A stretch of DNA of 64,000 nucleotides from CAZJYC01 sp964550165 (GCA_964550165.1 CAZJYC010000003.1:21138-85137), one strand, 5' to 3'. Positions 1-8,584 are shown, numbered from the stretch's first letter. Translations and numbers: made by a program. Notes: generated by a model not told the origin, from the sequence alone.

Positions 1-1
1 G

Positions 2-142
2 GTTGCCAGAAAAATCTCACTCAAGTACTTCAGCGAGATTCATTATGACAAGGCTTTGGCTGAAATGCAGTTTCTGACCGCAGGCAAGGGCTCGATTTAT
101 GGCGTGAGGTCCTGGCAGTTGAAATTTTCGCCTCACGATTAG
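2..142 (+). CDS. 3' end of an unidentified gene (partial)
   Basis: The window opens inside a reading frame that runs 46 codons to a TAG at 140-142. The visible tail ends in WQLKFSPHD and contains no recognisable motif. The other two forward frames are interrupted, so this is the only open frame at the edge. Its alternating hydrophobic and aromatic character would suit the end of a barrel or other beta-rich protein, but that is a guess. The product cannot be named without the upstream sequence. Confidence 0.45.
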   Translation, partial: VARKISLKYFSEIHYDKALAEMQFLTAGKGSIYGVRSWQLKFSPHD

Positions 143-449
143 TGTCCATAAGAAGGTTTTTAATGGGAGATTTTTCTTTCTGAGTTAAAGGGCATTAAGA
201 ATTCTAAATATCCCTACAAAAGCTAAACACGCCTTCTTTTGTTAAAAATAAGATTGCCTCATACATAGAAAAACAGAAATCTATCGATATCGAGGCTATT
301 TAGAACGGACTTCTCCAATCGCTGAGATTTTATCCTCTATCTTCTTTAAAAAGATTTAAAAAAATATTTGATTAATGATAAAAGATGATGTAAATTAGTC
401 GCGCAGCCTGATGCTGTAGCAAACAGACAAGGTTTGAAAAAGGAGGAAG
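143..449. other. AT-rich intergenic region, no gene seen
   Basis: This 307-base gap has no supported coding frame. It is rich in A and T, especially from about 340 to 400, and holds a plausible promoter for the protease gene downstream (listed separately). No tRNA-like or strong terminator-like hairpin was seen. Confidence 0.6.
368..396 (+). promoter_or_regulatory. candidate sigma-70-type promoter for the papain-like protease
   Basis: TTGATT at 368-373 is followed by a 17-base spacer and TAAATT at 391-396. Each box matches the consensus at 4 of 6 positions in an AT-rich setting. The expected transcript start is about 45 bases before the start codon. Confidence 0.35.
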
Positions 450-2048
450 GTGCTGGCCAGGGTGAAAACCAAATTCTTAATCTTAATTCTCATTACTTCT
501 TCCATTCTGCTTGCGGCAATTCCCTACAGGCAGAATTCCACCCAGAGTGAAATCGATAGCATCAACCAAAAGATCAAAATGCAGGGATTGAAGTGGCAAG
601 CCGACGAAACCTCGATGAGCAAGCTCTCTCCTGAGGAAAGACGGATGAGGCTGGGATATTTTGTTCCCCTGTATGAGGAACCGGAAAAATTCGTTAAGCT
701 CGAGAAAAAAAAGGAGATTCAGGCTGTCCTGGATTGGAGACTCGAAGACGGCGGAAACTATATGACCACGGTGAAGGATCAGGGACACTGTGGCAGTTGC
801 TGGGCTTTTTCCATCGTCGGAGCTATGGAGGCCGTGTACAATGTCGAAAAAGGCCTACCAGAGACTGTGCTTTCCCCTGCAGGGGAAAAGGTGCCTCGGT
901 CCAAAGATAATTTTGGTTTTTCAAAGCCTAATCCCTATGTTTTTGGGACAACATTTGACCTTGGTCTTCAGCATCCCGATCTTTTTGAGGATAGCCATCT
1001 CTTTTCTTTTGGTCAAGTAATTGCGCTGCCGACGATTAGCTTCAATTTTATCAACTTTATTCTCAATCTGCCGCCGAGCGTATTCAACCAGAGGGCTCTG
1101 GATTCTTATTATTTCGAGCTAAAATCTCCTTTTATCGCTTTCCCAGAGATAGTCACCGAAAACTATCAAAAAAGTCCCTCTACTCCATCCGGCCAGGATT
1201 TCACCGGCTCGGAGAATCTGTCAAGCCTTGCCCTTATGTTTCCTGATTTTTCCGAGCAAGACCTGCTCTCTTGCTCGGGAGCCGGGAGCTGCGGCGGCGG
1301 CTCGCCGTCGTTAGCAGCAGAGTACATCAGGGGAAACGGTATCGTTACTGAAGACTGTTTTCCCTATATTGCCCAGGATGACCCTTGTTTCAAATGTCCG
1401 GATTGGATTCGGAGACTGTCAAAAATCACGGATTGGGGCTGGGTGACACAGAATGCCGTCAGCGAGGAGGCGATCAAGATCGCCCTTCAGGACGGCCCCC
1501 TTTCTTTTTACATGGAAGTTTTTAATGATTTTTATTTTTATGACAGCGGCATTTACGAGCCCACGGTTGGCGCCCATTATGAGGGGACTCACGCTGTAGT
1601 CCTCGTCGGTTACAATGAGGAGGCAGGCTGTTGGATTTGCAAAAATTCATGGGGAGCTGGCTGGGGGAACGACGGATACTTCAGGATAAAAATGGGAACC
1701 TGCGGGACAGGAATGTGGGTCCTGAAGCTCTGGGGGATTACGATCAATAACAGGCCGCCAGAGCTCTTTGAGATAAGCCTGGAGAATCAAACAATCAAAG
1801 AAGGCCAGAAACTCACGATTCAGCTTGAAGCCTCGGACCCTGATAGCGATCTTCTGACTTTTACTGCTTCTCCCTTACCCCTGGGAGCCAGCTTCGATAC
1901 AGACACAGGATTGTTCTTCTGGACGCCAACCCATACGCAATCCGGAGAATACACCATAAGATTTTCTGTCACGGACGGTGTCTTCGAAGATTTTGAGAAT
2001 GTGACGTTGAGAGTTCTCAACGTGAAAAAAGGGAAAGGAAAGTTTTAG
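450..2048 (+). CDS. exported papain-like (C1A) cysteine peptidase with C-terminal Ig-like domain
   Basis: Probably a secreted or periplasmic cysteine endopeptidase. Residues 5-25 form a signal peptide. The catalytic triad of the papain family is visible: Cys117 in CGSCWAFS with the oxyanion Gln111, His381 in GTHAVVLVGY, and Asn399 in CKNSWGAGWG. The DLLSCSGAGSCGGG segment at 271-284 matches the family's disulfide region. Residues about 435-525 look like a cadherin/He-PIG type Ig-like domain (NRPPELFEI, DPDSDLLTF, GLFFWTP). Between the catalytic Cys and the disulfide region lies an extra stretch (about 135-262) absent from papain itself. Start is GTG 450, three bases after AGGAGG; an in-frame GTG at 462 gives a cleaner signal peptide and better spacing. 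Confidence 0.88.
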   Translation: MLARVKTKFLILILITSSILLAAIPYRQNSTQSEIDSINQKIKMQGLKWQADETSMSKLSPEERRMRLGYFVPLYEEPEKFVKLEKKKEIQAVLDWRLEDGGNYMTTVKDQGHCGSCWAFSIVGAMEAVYNVEKGLPETVLSPAGEKVPRSKDNFGFSKPNPYVFGTTFDLGLQHPDLFEDSHLFSFGQVIALPTISFNFINFILNLPPSVFNQRALDSYYFELKSPFIAFPEIVTENYQKSPSTPSGQDFTGSENLSSLALMFPDFSEQDLLSCSGAGSCGGGSPSLAAEYIRGNGIVTEDCFPYIAQDDPCFKCPDWIRRLSKITDWGWVTQNAVSEEAIKIALQDGPLSFYMEVFNDFYFYDSGIYEPTVGAHYEGTHAVVLVGYNEEAGCWICKNSWGAGWGNDGYFRIKMGTCGTGMWVLKLWGITINNRPPELFEISLENQTIKEGQKLTIQLEASDPDSDLLTFTASPLPLGASFDTDTGLFFWTPTHTQSGEYTIRFSVTDGVFEDFENVTLRVLNVKKGKGKF

Positions 2049-2062
2049 GAAGGTTCTGGGCC

Positions 2063-2695
2063 ATGAGGCGGATAAAAAGCGTTTTGATTTTTTATGGCCT
2101 TTTTCTGGTTTCAGTCTTTGCCTACTCCGAAACTCAATTTCATCTTTTCGGCAAGGGGAACTTCCTAAGCGCCTCTGGCACGGCATCAGACTATGTGGAA
2201 GGTGAAAACGATTTTCCTATTACGGCTTCCCATCAAAATTATGGCATAGGATTTGGGCTGACCTTCGGTCAAGCCATCTTTATCGGCTTTGAGGGACATT
2301 ACAATTTTAGCGGTAAAGCCACTCAGACTGACCCTTCGGATGGCGACACAGTGGAAATAGATACTTATAAATATGCTCTGGGGCTGGTCACGCTGGGATT
2401 CAGCGTTGTCAGAAACCGCTTGATGAAAATTTACCTTAATGGCGGTGGTGGATTCTGCCGTTATCTGGATACAGAGACAAAGAGCTATGTCTCCCGGCTT
2501 GGTTATGAGACGATCGTCGAGCCTCCTGATCCAAGAAAAAAGTCTTTTCCAGCGGGCTTTGGAGGGTTCGGTCTTGACCTCTACCTTTCTCAATCGAGCG
2601 GGATCATGCTTGGCGTCCGTTATCTTTACATCGCTACGCCAGACGAGCCTCAAATCATCTACACCGCTCTGGCAGGGTTTATTTTTAGATTCTAA
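2063..2695 (+). CDS. small outer-membrane beta-barrel protein (predicted)
   Basis: A 210-residue exported protein. Residues 1-21 are a signal peptide ending near FAYSETQ. The rest alternates polar and aromatic residues in strand-sized blocks (for example YGIGFGLTFGQAIFIGFEGHY) and ends GFIFRF, a terminal Phe typical of Bam substrates. The size fits an eight-stranded OmpW/OmpX/opacity-type barrel. No enzymatic motif is seen. It starts 15 bases after the protease stop with AGGAAGG upstream, so the two may be cotranscribed. The exact barrel family is not assigned. Confidence 0.65.
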   Translation: MRRIKSVLIFYGLFLVSVFAYSETQFHLFGKGNFLSASGTASDYVEGENDFPITASHQNYGIGFGLTFGQAIFIGFEGHYNFSGKATQTDPSDGDTVEIDTYKYALGLVTLGFSVVRNRLMKIYLNGGGGFCRYLDTETKSYVSRLGYETIVEPPDPRKKSFPAGFGGFGLDLYLSQSSGIMLGVRYLYIATPDEPQIIYTALAGFIFRF

Positions 2696-2961
2696 AACGC
2701 TCAAGCCGGCGGATTCAAAGACATACAGCATTTCTCGTTGTCGTCTGAGGACTTCTGGGTTTTGTATCTTGAAGCAGGCATCCCCCTCTGCGGCTCAGGC
2801 TGGCATCAACTTTTCTCTTTCCAGCTAATATTAGCATTTCCAATTTTTTGATAAACGATTATTCAAACGACGGAGTCTGAAATGCTCCTGCAGCTAATCA
2901 TCCCGTTGAAAAAAAGAAGCAAAAAAGGTAAAATTGACTAAATTCTTTTAAGGCTGAAAAA

Positions 2962-3330
2962 ATGAAAATTAAAGGATTCGTGGCGGTATTTATAGTCTCC
3001 TGCGCCATAGTCTTCCTGATCTGGGTGGCCAAGTCAGGAAAAGAAAAGACGGTTCCGGAAGTCAAGGCCTACAGGCAGGCTGAGGTTGACCTGACCAAGG
3101 TCAATATGGCCGGCCTGGAGAAAACGGTCGTTTCCTTTATGGCTCAAGAGGGGAGGACGCCGGATAGTCTCAAGGAGCTCAGGTCACTTCATTCATTGCC
3201 TGGAGCGAATGTCGATAGCTGGGGAACTGCCATAAGGTATGATAAGGTGTCGGATGAGAAGTTCCGCTTGGTTTCAGCCGGCAGGGACAGGGCTTTTAAC
3301 ACATCCGATGATATTGTTGTCGAGTATTAG
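2962..3330 (+). CDS. membrane-anchored GspG-like (pseudopilin C-terminal) domain protein
   Basis: A 122-residue protein with an N-terminal membrane anchor at about 5-23 followed by a soluble domain. The second half (DSWGTAIRYDK, FRLVSAGRDRAFNTSDDI) closely resembles the calcium-binding C-terminal region of type II secretion major pseudopilins, where a DPWG block precedes a LxSxGxDG block. The N-terminus lacks the prepilin cleavage site (Gly then Phe, with Glu five residues on), so it should not be processed into a pilus. It may be a periplasmic protein of unknown role built on the same fold. No secretion genes lie nearby. Confidence 0.6.
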   Translation: MKIKGFVAVFIVSCAIVFLIWVAKSGKEKTVPEVKAYRQAEVDLTKVNMAGLEKTVVSFMAQEGRTPDSLKELRSLHSLPGANVDSWGTAIRYDKVSDEKFRLVSAGRDRAFNTSDDIVVEY

Positions 3331-3416
3331 ACATGCCATAAGAATCCCAAATCCATTGAATTTCTTTCGAATTTCTGTTATTTTAGATGAACTAATGTAA
3401 AGGTAAAAATTGCTGT

Positions 3417-3519
3417 GTCATCGCGAGGAGCGGAGCCAAGTTGCAATCCGACCAAGTCGTCGCGAGCTCCTGAAGGGAGCGTGGCTATCTCATCAAATAA
3501 GATATAGCCATACTCCCTT
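3417..3519. repeat. palindromic intergenic repeat with paired GTCRTCGCGAG units
   Basis: Two similar 11-mers, GTCATCGCGAG at 3417-3427 and GTCGTCGCGAG at 3456-3466, lie 39 bases apart. They are followed by a long imperfect inverted repeat: AAGGGAGCGTGGCTATCTC at 3473-3491 pairs with 3501-3519 around a 9-base loop, with three mismatches or wobbles. The pattern resembles the widely dispersed GCGAGGAGCGNAGC intergenic repeats of many bacterial genomes (recollection, not a search). Confidence 0.6.
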
Positions 3520-3576
3520 TGGTCTCTCGCCTTGACAATGTGTTATGAGAAGCAAGATGCGAGGAGATAAAATTCA

Positions 3577-4038
3577 TTGAGCAAGGACAACGGAATAGAC
3601 AGCAAATTCAGATTTGTCATTCTGGCCTCAAAAAGGGCGAAACAGTTATTGCACGGAGATAAGCCCAGAATAAAAACCAAGTCCAGGAATCCGATACGCA
3701 TCGCTCAGGAAGAAGTTCGAATGGGAACAGTGGGCTATGACATTGTCGAGCCAAAAGCTGAAGAGATGCATGAGCCGGAAGATAATGGCTTCATCGGAGA
3801 AGTCATCGGAGGCGAGGAAGAAGCCGAAGAAGAAAGTCGGGCGAAAGCGAAAAAGAAAATTAAAAAAGAAAAAGCTAAACCAGGCTCTAACGAAAAGGAA
3901 GAGTTGCAGTTAGAAAAGGAAGAAAAGGAAGAGGAGGAAGAGGAGGAAGAGGAGAAAGAAGAGAAAGAAGAGGAGGAAGAACCCGAAGAGTACTATGAAG
4001 AGTCAGAGGAAGATGAGGACGCAGAGAAAGAAGAATAG
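3577..4038 (+). CDS. rpoZ: RNA polymerase omega subunit with long acidic tail
   Basis: Omega is the small RNA polymerase subunit that helps assemble beta-prime. Residues 8-55 carry the omega core (SKFRFVILASKRAKQLL, then IRIAQEEVRMGTVGYDI). The family is usually about 60-110 residues; this one has 153. Residues about 57-153 are a low-complexity tail, first mixed Lys/Glu and then almost pure Glu. The tail is encoded by a run of purines only, at 3912-3981. Start is TTG 3577 with GAGGAG ten bases upstream; there is no ATG alternative before the core. It ends convergently with the CYTH gene. Confidence 0.8.
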   Translation: MSKDNGIDSKFRFVILASKRAKQLLHGDKPRIKTKSRNPIRIAQEEVRMGTVGYDIVEPKAEEMHEPEDNGFIGEVIGGEEEAEEESRAKAKKKIKKEKAKPGSNEKEELQLEKEEKEEEEEEEEEKEEKEEEEEPEEYYEESEEDEDAEKEE

Positions 4039-4052
4039 CTTTTTTTGCCTTC

Positions 4053-4568
4053 CTACGTTTTTTTCATCCCTTCTTTCATAAGCTGGATATAATCCAGTTT
4101 GATAAACTCCTTTTTCGAAACGCCCAAGGATTTGGCAAACTTGACTATATCCTTCCTTTCGCCCTCAAGTTCGATAAAATTTCCGATCGGCAGCTCATCC
4201 AGGCATATTTTCAGGCGTTTTTTTCGATAAACAGTCCGCCATTTTTTATAACCGAAGACTGGAACAAGACCCAGGGACTTTAATATATGTTTCATCTGTT
4301 TCTCGTTTTTGACTTCGGTTTCAAACTCATCTCTGATTTTAAATTTTCTGGATTGTTGAGGAGCCCCTTTAAAGGCCAAGAAAGTCTTATTCTTGATTTT
4401 GCGAAGCCTTAGGGCTTGCCGCTTTTGGTAAAGGGCCTGTGAGGGATAATCGTAAAGTGTGTTCTCTTCAAAATAGCGCACTTTATCGAGTCTGGCGTCG
4501 AGCTGTTCGATTTTTCTTCTGATTGTCGTTATGTCATCAATTCTGAGTTTGATTTCTATTTCAACCAT
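4053..4568 (-). CDS. CYTH domain protein (class IV adenylate cyclase / thiamine-triphosphatase-like)
   Basis: A 171-residue triphosphate-tunnel enzyme. The hallmark ExExK signature (EIEIKL) lies at the start, followed by LRLRKIKNKTFLAFKG, a central ETEVK strand and the CLDELPIGNFIELEG acidic strand near the C-terminus. Family members act on triphosphates with divalent metal: CyaB-type adenylate cyclase, thiamine triphosphatase or inorganic tripolyphosphatase. Sequence alone does not tell which. The length fits the CyaB-like group. ATG at 4568 puts EIEIK at residues 3-7; a TTG one codon upstream is also possible. Confidence 0.8.
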   Translation of the reverse strand: MVEIEIKLRIDDITTIRRKIEQLDARLDKVRYFEENTLYDYPSQALYQKRQALRLRKIKNKTFLAFKGAPQQSRKFKIRDEFETEVKNEKQMKHILKSLGLVPVFGYKKWRTVYRKKRLKICLDELPIGNFIELEGERKDIVKFAKSLGVSKKEFIKLDYIQLMKEGMKKT

Positions 4569-4706
4569 CAATAGCTCTTCCGATTCCGCTTTTGGTTCTA
4601 TTTTTTGCTGCTTTGGGCGCTATTCTCTCGGCATTGAACGATTTGAGCGGTTTTTATGTGGAGTTCATGAATTTCTGATCTACGAGCACAAATTAAGAAA
4701 ATTCTT

Positions 4707-5729
4707 TTATTTACTCCGGGCCAGGACGTATTCAGATAGAAGATTCAAAGATTCTCGGTGGACGGACTCCGGGAATTGCGAAATGACTTCTCTGGATTTG
4801 ATAGAAAATTCCTCGGCTTTTTTGTAAGTGTAGTCCAGAGCGCCGTTGGATTTAACGATTTTAAGAATCGCATCCATGGAATCCTTCCCAAGGTTTTTTT
4901 GCCTTAGAATCTCGACGATGCGTTTTCGGTTGGCTCTGCCATCATTGTTGAGAGTGTAGATTAAGGGCAGAGTGATGCGGCCTTCGCTGAGGTCGGAGAG
5001 GGTAGGCTTTCCCAGGATTTTTTCATCCCCTGTGAAATCCAGAAGATCGTCTACGATCTGAAAAGTCATTCCCAGGTTTGTGCCGTAATTGACCAGATAA
5101 AGTTCCTCCTTTTCCGAGGCATTGGCCAGGATTCCTCCGATTTGGCAAGAAGCGGAGAAGAGCGAGGCAGTCTTGTTTTCGATGATGTTTAAATAATCAT
5201 TCTCAACCATATCCAGATTTCCGCTGTTATAATATTCATTCAACTCTCCCTCGATCATTCTGGCGGAAATGTCCGTGAGAATCTGACTGATTTTTTGATG
5301 CTCGCTTCTCATGGAAAGACCGAGCGCCTTTATATAGAGATAATCTCCTAAGAGAACTGTGATGTTCGGACCCCATCGGGCATGAACGGACTCTTTTCCT
5401 CTCCTCATTGGAGAATTGTCGATGATGTCGTCATGGGTGAGGCTGGCCGTGTGAATCGTTTCAACCAGGGCTGACATGAGGATATGTTCTTTTCCTGCAT
5501 AGCCAAGCAATTTGGAGCAGAGGGCAACAAGCGCAGGCCGGATCCTTTTGCCGCTCTCTTGAAAGAGATAAGTGCTGACTTCAGAGATGAGTTTGTTCGA
5601 TGAGCGGGAGAAAAGTTTGAGTTTCTCCTCAACCTCTTCTAAGTCTTGAAGGATATTGCGATACAGGTTCCGGAGCTCTAGATTTTTGCTTATATGAGCT
5701 TTGAAATATTTTTTATCCACTCCATTCAT
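4707..5729 (-). CDS. long-chain polyprenyl diphosphate synthase
   Basis: A 340-residue trans-isoprenyl diphosphate synthase that extends allylic diphosphates with IPP, probably making the side chain of quinones or another long prenyl chain. The first Asp-rich motif is THDDIIDNSPMRRG and the second is QIVDDLLDFTGD; GKRIRP near the N-terminus and the downstream KPTLSDLSEGRITLPLIY are also family signatures. The chain-length-determining positions before the first motif (VETIHTASL) have small side chains, which favours long products. The chosen ATG at 5729 lies 13 bases downstream of the tatD stop with AAGGG upstream; longer in-frame starts would run into tatD. Confidence 0.87.
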   Translation of the reverse strand: MNGVDKKYFKAHISKNLELRNLYRNILQDLEEVEEKLKLFSRSSNKLISEVSTYLFQESGKRIRPALVALCSKLLGYAGKEHILMSALVETIHTASLTHDDIIDNSPMRRGKESVHARWGPNITVLLGDYLYIKALGLSMRSEHQKISQILTDISARMIEGELNEYYNSGNLDMVENDYLNIIENKTASLFSASCQIGGILANASEKEELYLVNYGTNLGMTFQIVDDLLDFTGDEKILGKPTLSDLSEGRITLPLIYTLNNDGRANRKRIVEILRQKNLGKDSMDAILKIVKSNGALDYTYKKAEEFSIKSREVISQFPESVHRESLNLLSEYVLARSK

Positions 5730-5742
5730 GAGCGCCCTTATC

Positions 5743-6546
5743 TTAGCACTGCAATATTTTAATTTCAAATGAAAAAAGAGATTCAAAATTTTGCGTGGTT
5801 GACTCAGCCAGCTCATCCAGCGAGACATTTTTCAGCTCAGCAAGGACTTTGGCGATTTCCACAAGATAAGCAGGTTCGTTTCTCTTTTTTGCACCTCGAA
5901 AAGGAACAGGAACAAGGTAGGGAGAGTCGGTTTCAACCAGGAGCCTGTTCAGGGGTATTTTTTTGGCGACTTCCCTTAAAAGATGAGCTTTGGGAAAGGT
6001 AAGAATTCCGGAAAAGGAAATGTAAAAATTATGGTTCATCATTCGTTTCGCCAAGTTCCAGTCTTCTGTGAAGCAGTGGAGAACGCCTCCTCTGGTGAAG
6101 TTTTCCTCTTCCACAACCTGAGCCAGCATTTGGCCCGAATTCCGGCTGTGGACAACTACGGGTAACGCCAATTCTTGAGCAAGACAGAGCTGGTGCCGAA
6201 ACGCTTGCTCCTGCTCCGGCTTTGGGGAGAAATGATAATAAAAATCTAGGCCGATTTCGCCCACAGCCTTAATTTTTTTTCCTCCGGCTAAGTCCTCAAT
6301 TTTTTGGGCATGTTCGCGATTGAACGACTTGGCCTGATGGGGATGAACCCCGGCAGCAGCGACCAGATTTTCGTGGTTCTCGATGAGGTCGAGAGTGGTC
6401 TGGAGACTCTGCGGCTGGGAAAGGTCGGCAGGGCAGAGAATGGCTATGATCCCTTGCTCGAAGGCTTTCTCCACAACCTCATTCCTGTCTTTGTCAAATT
6501 CTTCCATGTCCAGATGGGCATGAGAGTCGACGAGAGATGGTATCAT
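5743..6546 (-). CDS. tatD: TatD-family metal-dependent DNase/hydrolase
   Basis: A 267-residue TIM-barrel metallohydrolase. Metal ligands are visible in order: HAHLD near the N-terminus, the Glu of GEIGLDFYYH, VVHSR with its His, VLHCFTED, and the terminal Asp of VETDSPYL. TatD proteins act as 3'-5' DNA or RNA exonucleases, or as D-aminoacyl-tRNA deacylases in other branches. The RGAKKRNEP segment after the last Asp is characteristic. ATG 6546 is preferred because it puts the HxH motif near residue 9; a TTG at 6561 is the alternative. Followed by the prenyl synthase, probably in one operon. Confidence 0.9.
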   Translation of the reverse strand: MIPSLVDSHAHLDMEEFDKDRNEVVEKAFEQGIIAILCPADLSQPQSLQTTLDLIENHENLVAAAGVHPHQAKSFNREHAQKIEDLAGGKKIKAVGEIGLDFYYHFSPKPEQEQAFRHQLCLAQELALPVVVHSRNSGQMLAQVVEEENFTRGGVLHCFTEDWNLAKRMMNHNFYISFSGILTFPKAHLLREVAKKIPLNRLLVETDSPYLVPVPFRGAKKRNEPAYLVEIAKVLAELKNVSLDELAESTTQNFESLFSFEIKILQC

Positions 6547-6726
6547 TTTTGTCGTCAGCAAGAAAGATAAAGATCAGGAGAACTTAGGAGCGGTGAGCAG
6601 AAGTAAGGCTGGTGGGAGCAGGAGCAAAGAACGGGTTTAGAGCTTCCTGCCCTCATGGGGATTGAAAATCCGGTCGAAGGAGAGATCCCTTTCCTTGGAT
6701 TATTTTTTGACAGGTCAAAAGACAAA

Positions 6727-8502
6727 TTACTGCTGTAACACCTTGGTTTTCAGGCTGCGGAGAGGCAAGGCTCCGAAGCTGAGCAGTTTATTCAAAAATT
6801 CCTTGGGACTGAAAGCTTCTCCTTTGATTTTTCTGTACTCTATTTCAATATCCTGGATTTCCTTTAAGCCCGCATAATCGAAAGCCGAATCACAGGGGCT
6901 AAGGATGATGCGGTTCCATTTCCTTTCAGCTTCAATCTGAGAGGCAAATCCCTTTCCTATCATATAGGAGATGAATTGCTCTTTGGTCATTCCGCCTTGG
7001 TGGACGTTAATTTCAAGCTGAAAATCGACAACCGCCCTGAGCTGGAGTTTAAGCTGTTGCAAACGCAGTTTCATGTCGTAGTTCTTGAAGCCTGAAGTCA
7101 ACAGCAACTCTTCGACATAGATCGGCCAGCTTCTGATCAGGGGCATGTTCGGATAGAGATTTCTGACGCGAGAGGGATATTTTCGGCTGAAAAATAAAGG
7201 CACAAACTGGCCGGGATAGACCTTTTGCGTGGTCCAGAAAGGAAGGAAGTAATCGTTGTATTCTTCGAGGAATGAATTCGCCTGTTCTTCGCTCCAATCG
7301 GCGGGGAGGGGCGCTATTTCGAGAGTATAAGGGCCTGATGTCTCGTAGAGTCCAGGGGGAATAAGCCTGGTCAGGGTTATTCCTTGTAGCTCAGGCAGCA
7401 TGGGTTCTATGTTGAGTGTTTCCTGAGGGAGGTCGATAAGCTCGCGGCTTGTGAGAAAGGTTTTAATCTCTTCGGCGTTAGTTTTAATCTTGTCGATGAA
7501 CGTATCTCTTGTCGGATGGTCAACTTTCATCTTATCCAGGACGCCTTTAATAAAGATATTTCTCGCTTCTTCTTCACCCCGCTGGGCGGTCAACTGGTCC
7601 ATGTTGATGTTCGGATACATGATTCTGAAAAGGCCAAGGCAGACGCTCGCCATTTCTCTTTTGATGATGTTGTTTAAATCTGCAGTGGCTCTGCCGATAA
7701 GCTCCTCTTGAGCTATGTTGCTCTGAAGGGTGATCGTAAGAAGCTTTTTATGAATTTCTGGCCCGAGTCGGAAGTTTCCTGTAGACCTGGGAAAAAGCTC
7801 ATTTGTGAGAAAGTTCTTGTAATCTTCCAAAGCTGAAATGGCTTTGCCCAGGTTGTCCTGGAGCTTAGGTTTAATGTCTGCCGGAACTTGTTCGAGCAAT
7901 TGAGGAAGGTCCTTGGTGTAGAATTCCAATATTCCCTCGAACTGTTTGATGGCTGTTTCTGTAAAGAGTTGAGGAGGATTTTTCAGATTTTCTTTGGCCT
8001 GTTTGATTAACCTCGGCAGTTCCTTCAGTCTTAATTCCGCATTCTTGGCTCTGGCTGCGATCGGAGCAAAATCCTTGATCAAGAGGCTGCGGACGCACTG
8101 GGTGAAGATGTCATTGTAAAAAATTGGATTGTATTCCCAGGGGACAAGACTTTCATGCCTCAGCAGCTCATAATCCAGAGCATCACGGATAATTTCATGG
8201 TCGATTTGGAGTTCAGGACTAAGATTGAAATTGTTGATCTTGGCCACGAATTCTTGGTTAAAAGTATCCAGTTCATCATGGCGTTTATCAAGATTTTTGC
8301 TGCTTAGGTCTTCGAGCTTGCCATCATACCTTTGATAGCCAGCCAGGGTCGCGGCTGAGGGATAGAACTTCCAGAAAGCGTCAAGATACGCTTCGACTGT
8401 CTTTTGGAATTTGCTATCCTCATTACTCTTCTGAGAGAGAAGCAGGCCCGCGCTCAAAAACGCAAACAGAACGATGACGAGCGGAATGGCTCTTTTCCTC
8501 AT
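6727..8502 (-). CDS. exported DUF885 family protein lacking the metallopeptidase motif
   Basis: A 591-residue exported protein with a signal peptide at 1-25. The N-terminal region (YPSAATLAGYQRYDGKLEDLS) and the C-terminal EAERKWNRIILSPCDSAFDYAGLKEI are typical of DUF885. Active members carry HExxPGHxxQ followed by EGWAxYxE. Here the equivalents are QKVYPGQFVP and RSWPIYVEE, so both zinc-ligand His residues, the catalytic Glu and the Glu of the second motif are gone. It is therefore probably a non-enzymatic relative, for instance a binding protein. ATG 8502 has AGAGGAGG just upstream, which settles the start. Confidence 0.82.
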   Translation of the reverse strand: MRKRAIPLVIVLFAFLSAGLLLSQKSNEDSKFQKTVEAYLDAFWKFYPSAATLAGYQRYDGKLEDLSSKNLDKRHDELDTFNQEFVAKINNFNLSPELQIDHEIIRDALDYELLRHESLVPWEYNPIFYNDIFTQCVRSLLIKDFAPIAARAKNAELRLKELPRLIKQAKENLKNPPQLFTETAIKQFEGILEFYTKDLPQLLEQVPADIKPKLQDNLGKAISALEDYKNFLTNELFPRSTGNFRLGPEIHKKLLTITLQSNIAQEELIGRATADLNNIIKREMASVCLGLFRIMYPNINMDQLTAQRGEEEARNIFIKGVLDKMKVDHPTRDTFIDKIKTNAEEIKTFLTSRELIDLPQETLNIEPMLPELQGITLTRLIPPGLYETSGPYTLEIAPLPADWSEEQANSFLEEYNDYFLPFWTTQKVYPGQFVPLFFSRKYPSRVRNLYPNMPLIRSWPIYVEELLLTSGFKNYDMKLRLQQLKLQLRAVVDFQLEINVHQGGMTKEQFISYMIGKGFASQIEAERKWNRIILSPCDSAFDYAGLKEIQDIEIEYRKIKGEAFSPKEFLNKLLSFGALPLRSLKTKVLQQ

Positions 8503-8555
8503 TGAATCCTCCTCTGTTTTTATTTTTCCATACTTATGTGGCACTTAATGTATTT

Positions 8556-8584
8556 ATTATAAGTCATTTATTTTTATTAATCTA
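8556..8584 (-). promoter_or_regulatory. candidate promoter for the DUF885 gene
   Basis: On the minus strand a perfect TATAAT at 8561-8556 is preceded after 17 bases by TAGATT (3 of 6 matches) at 8584-8579. The surroundings are strongly AT-rich. The -10 box lies about 54 bases before the chosen start codon. Confidence 0.4.

Noticed and set aside
3532..3560. TTGACA upstream of rpoZ as a promoter
   Set aside because: At 16-18 bases downstream the sequence does not resemble a -10 box.
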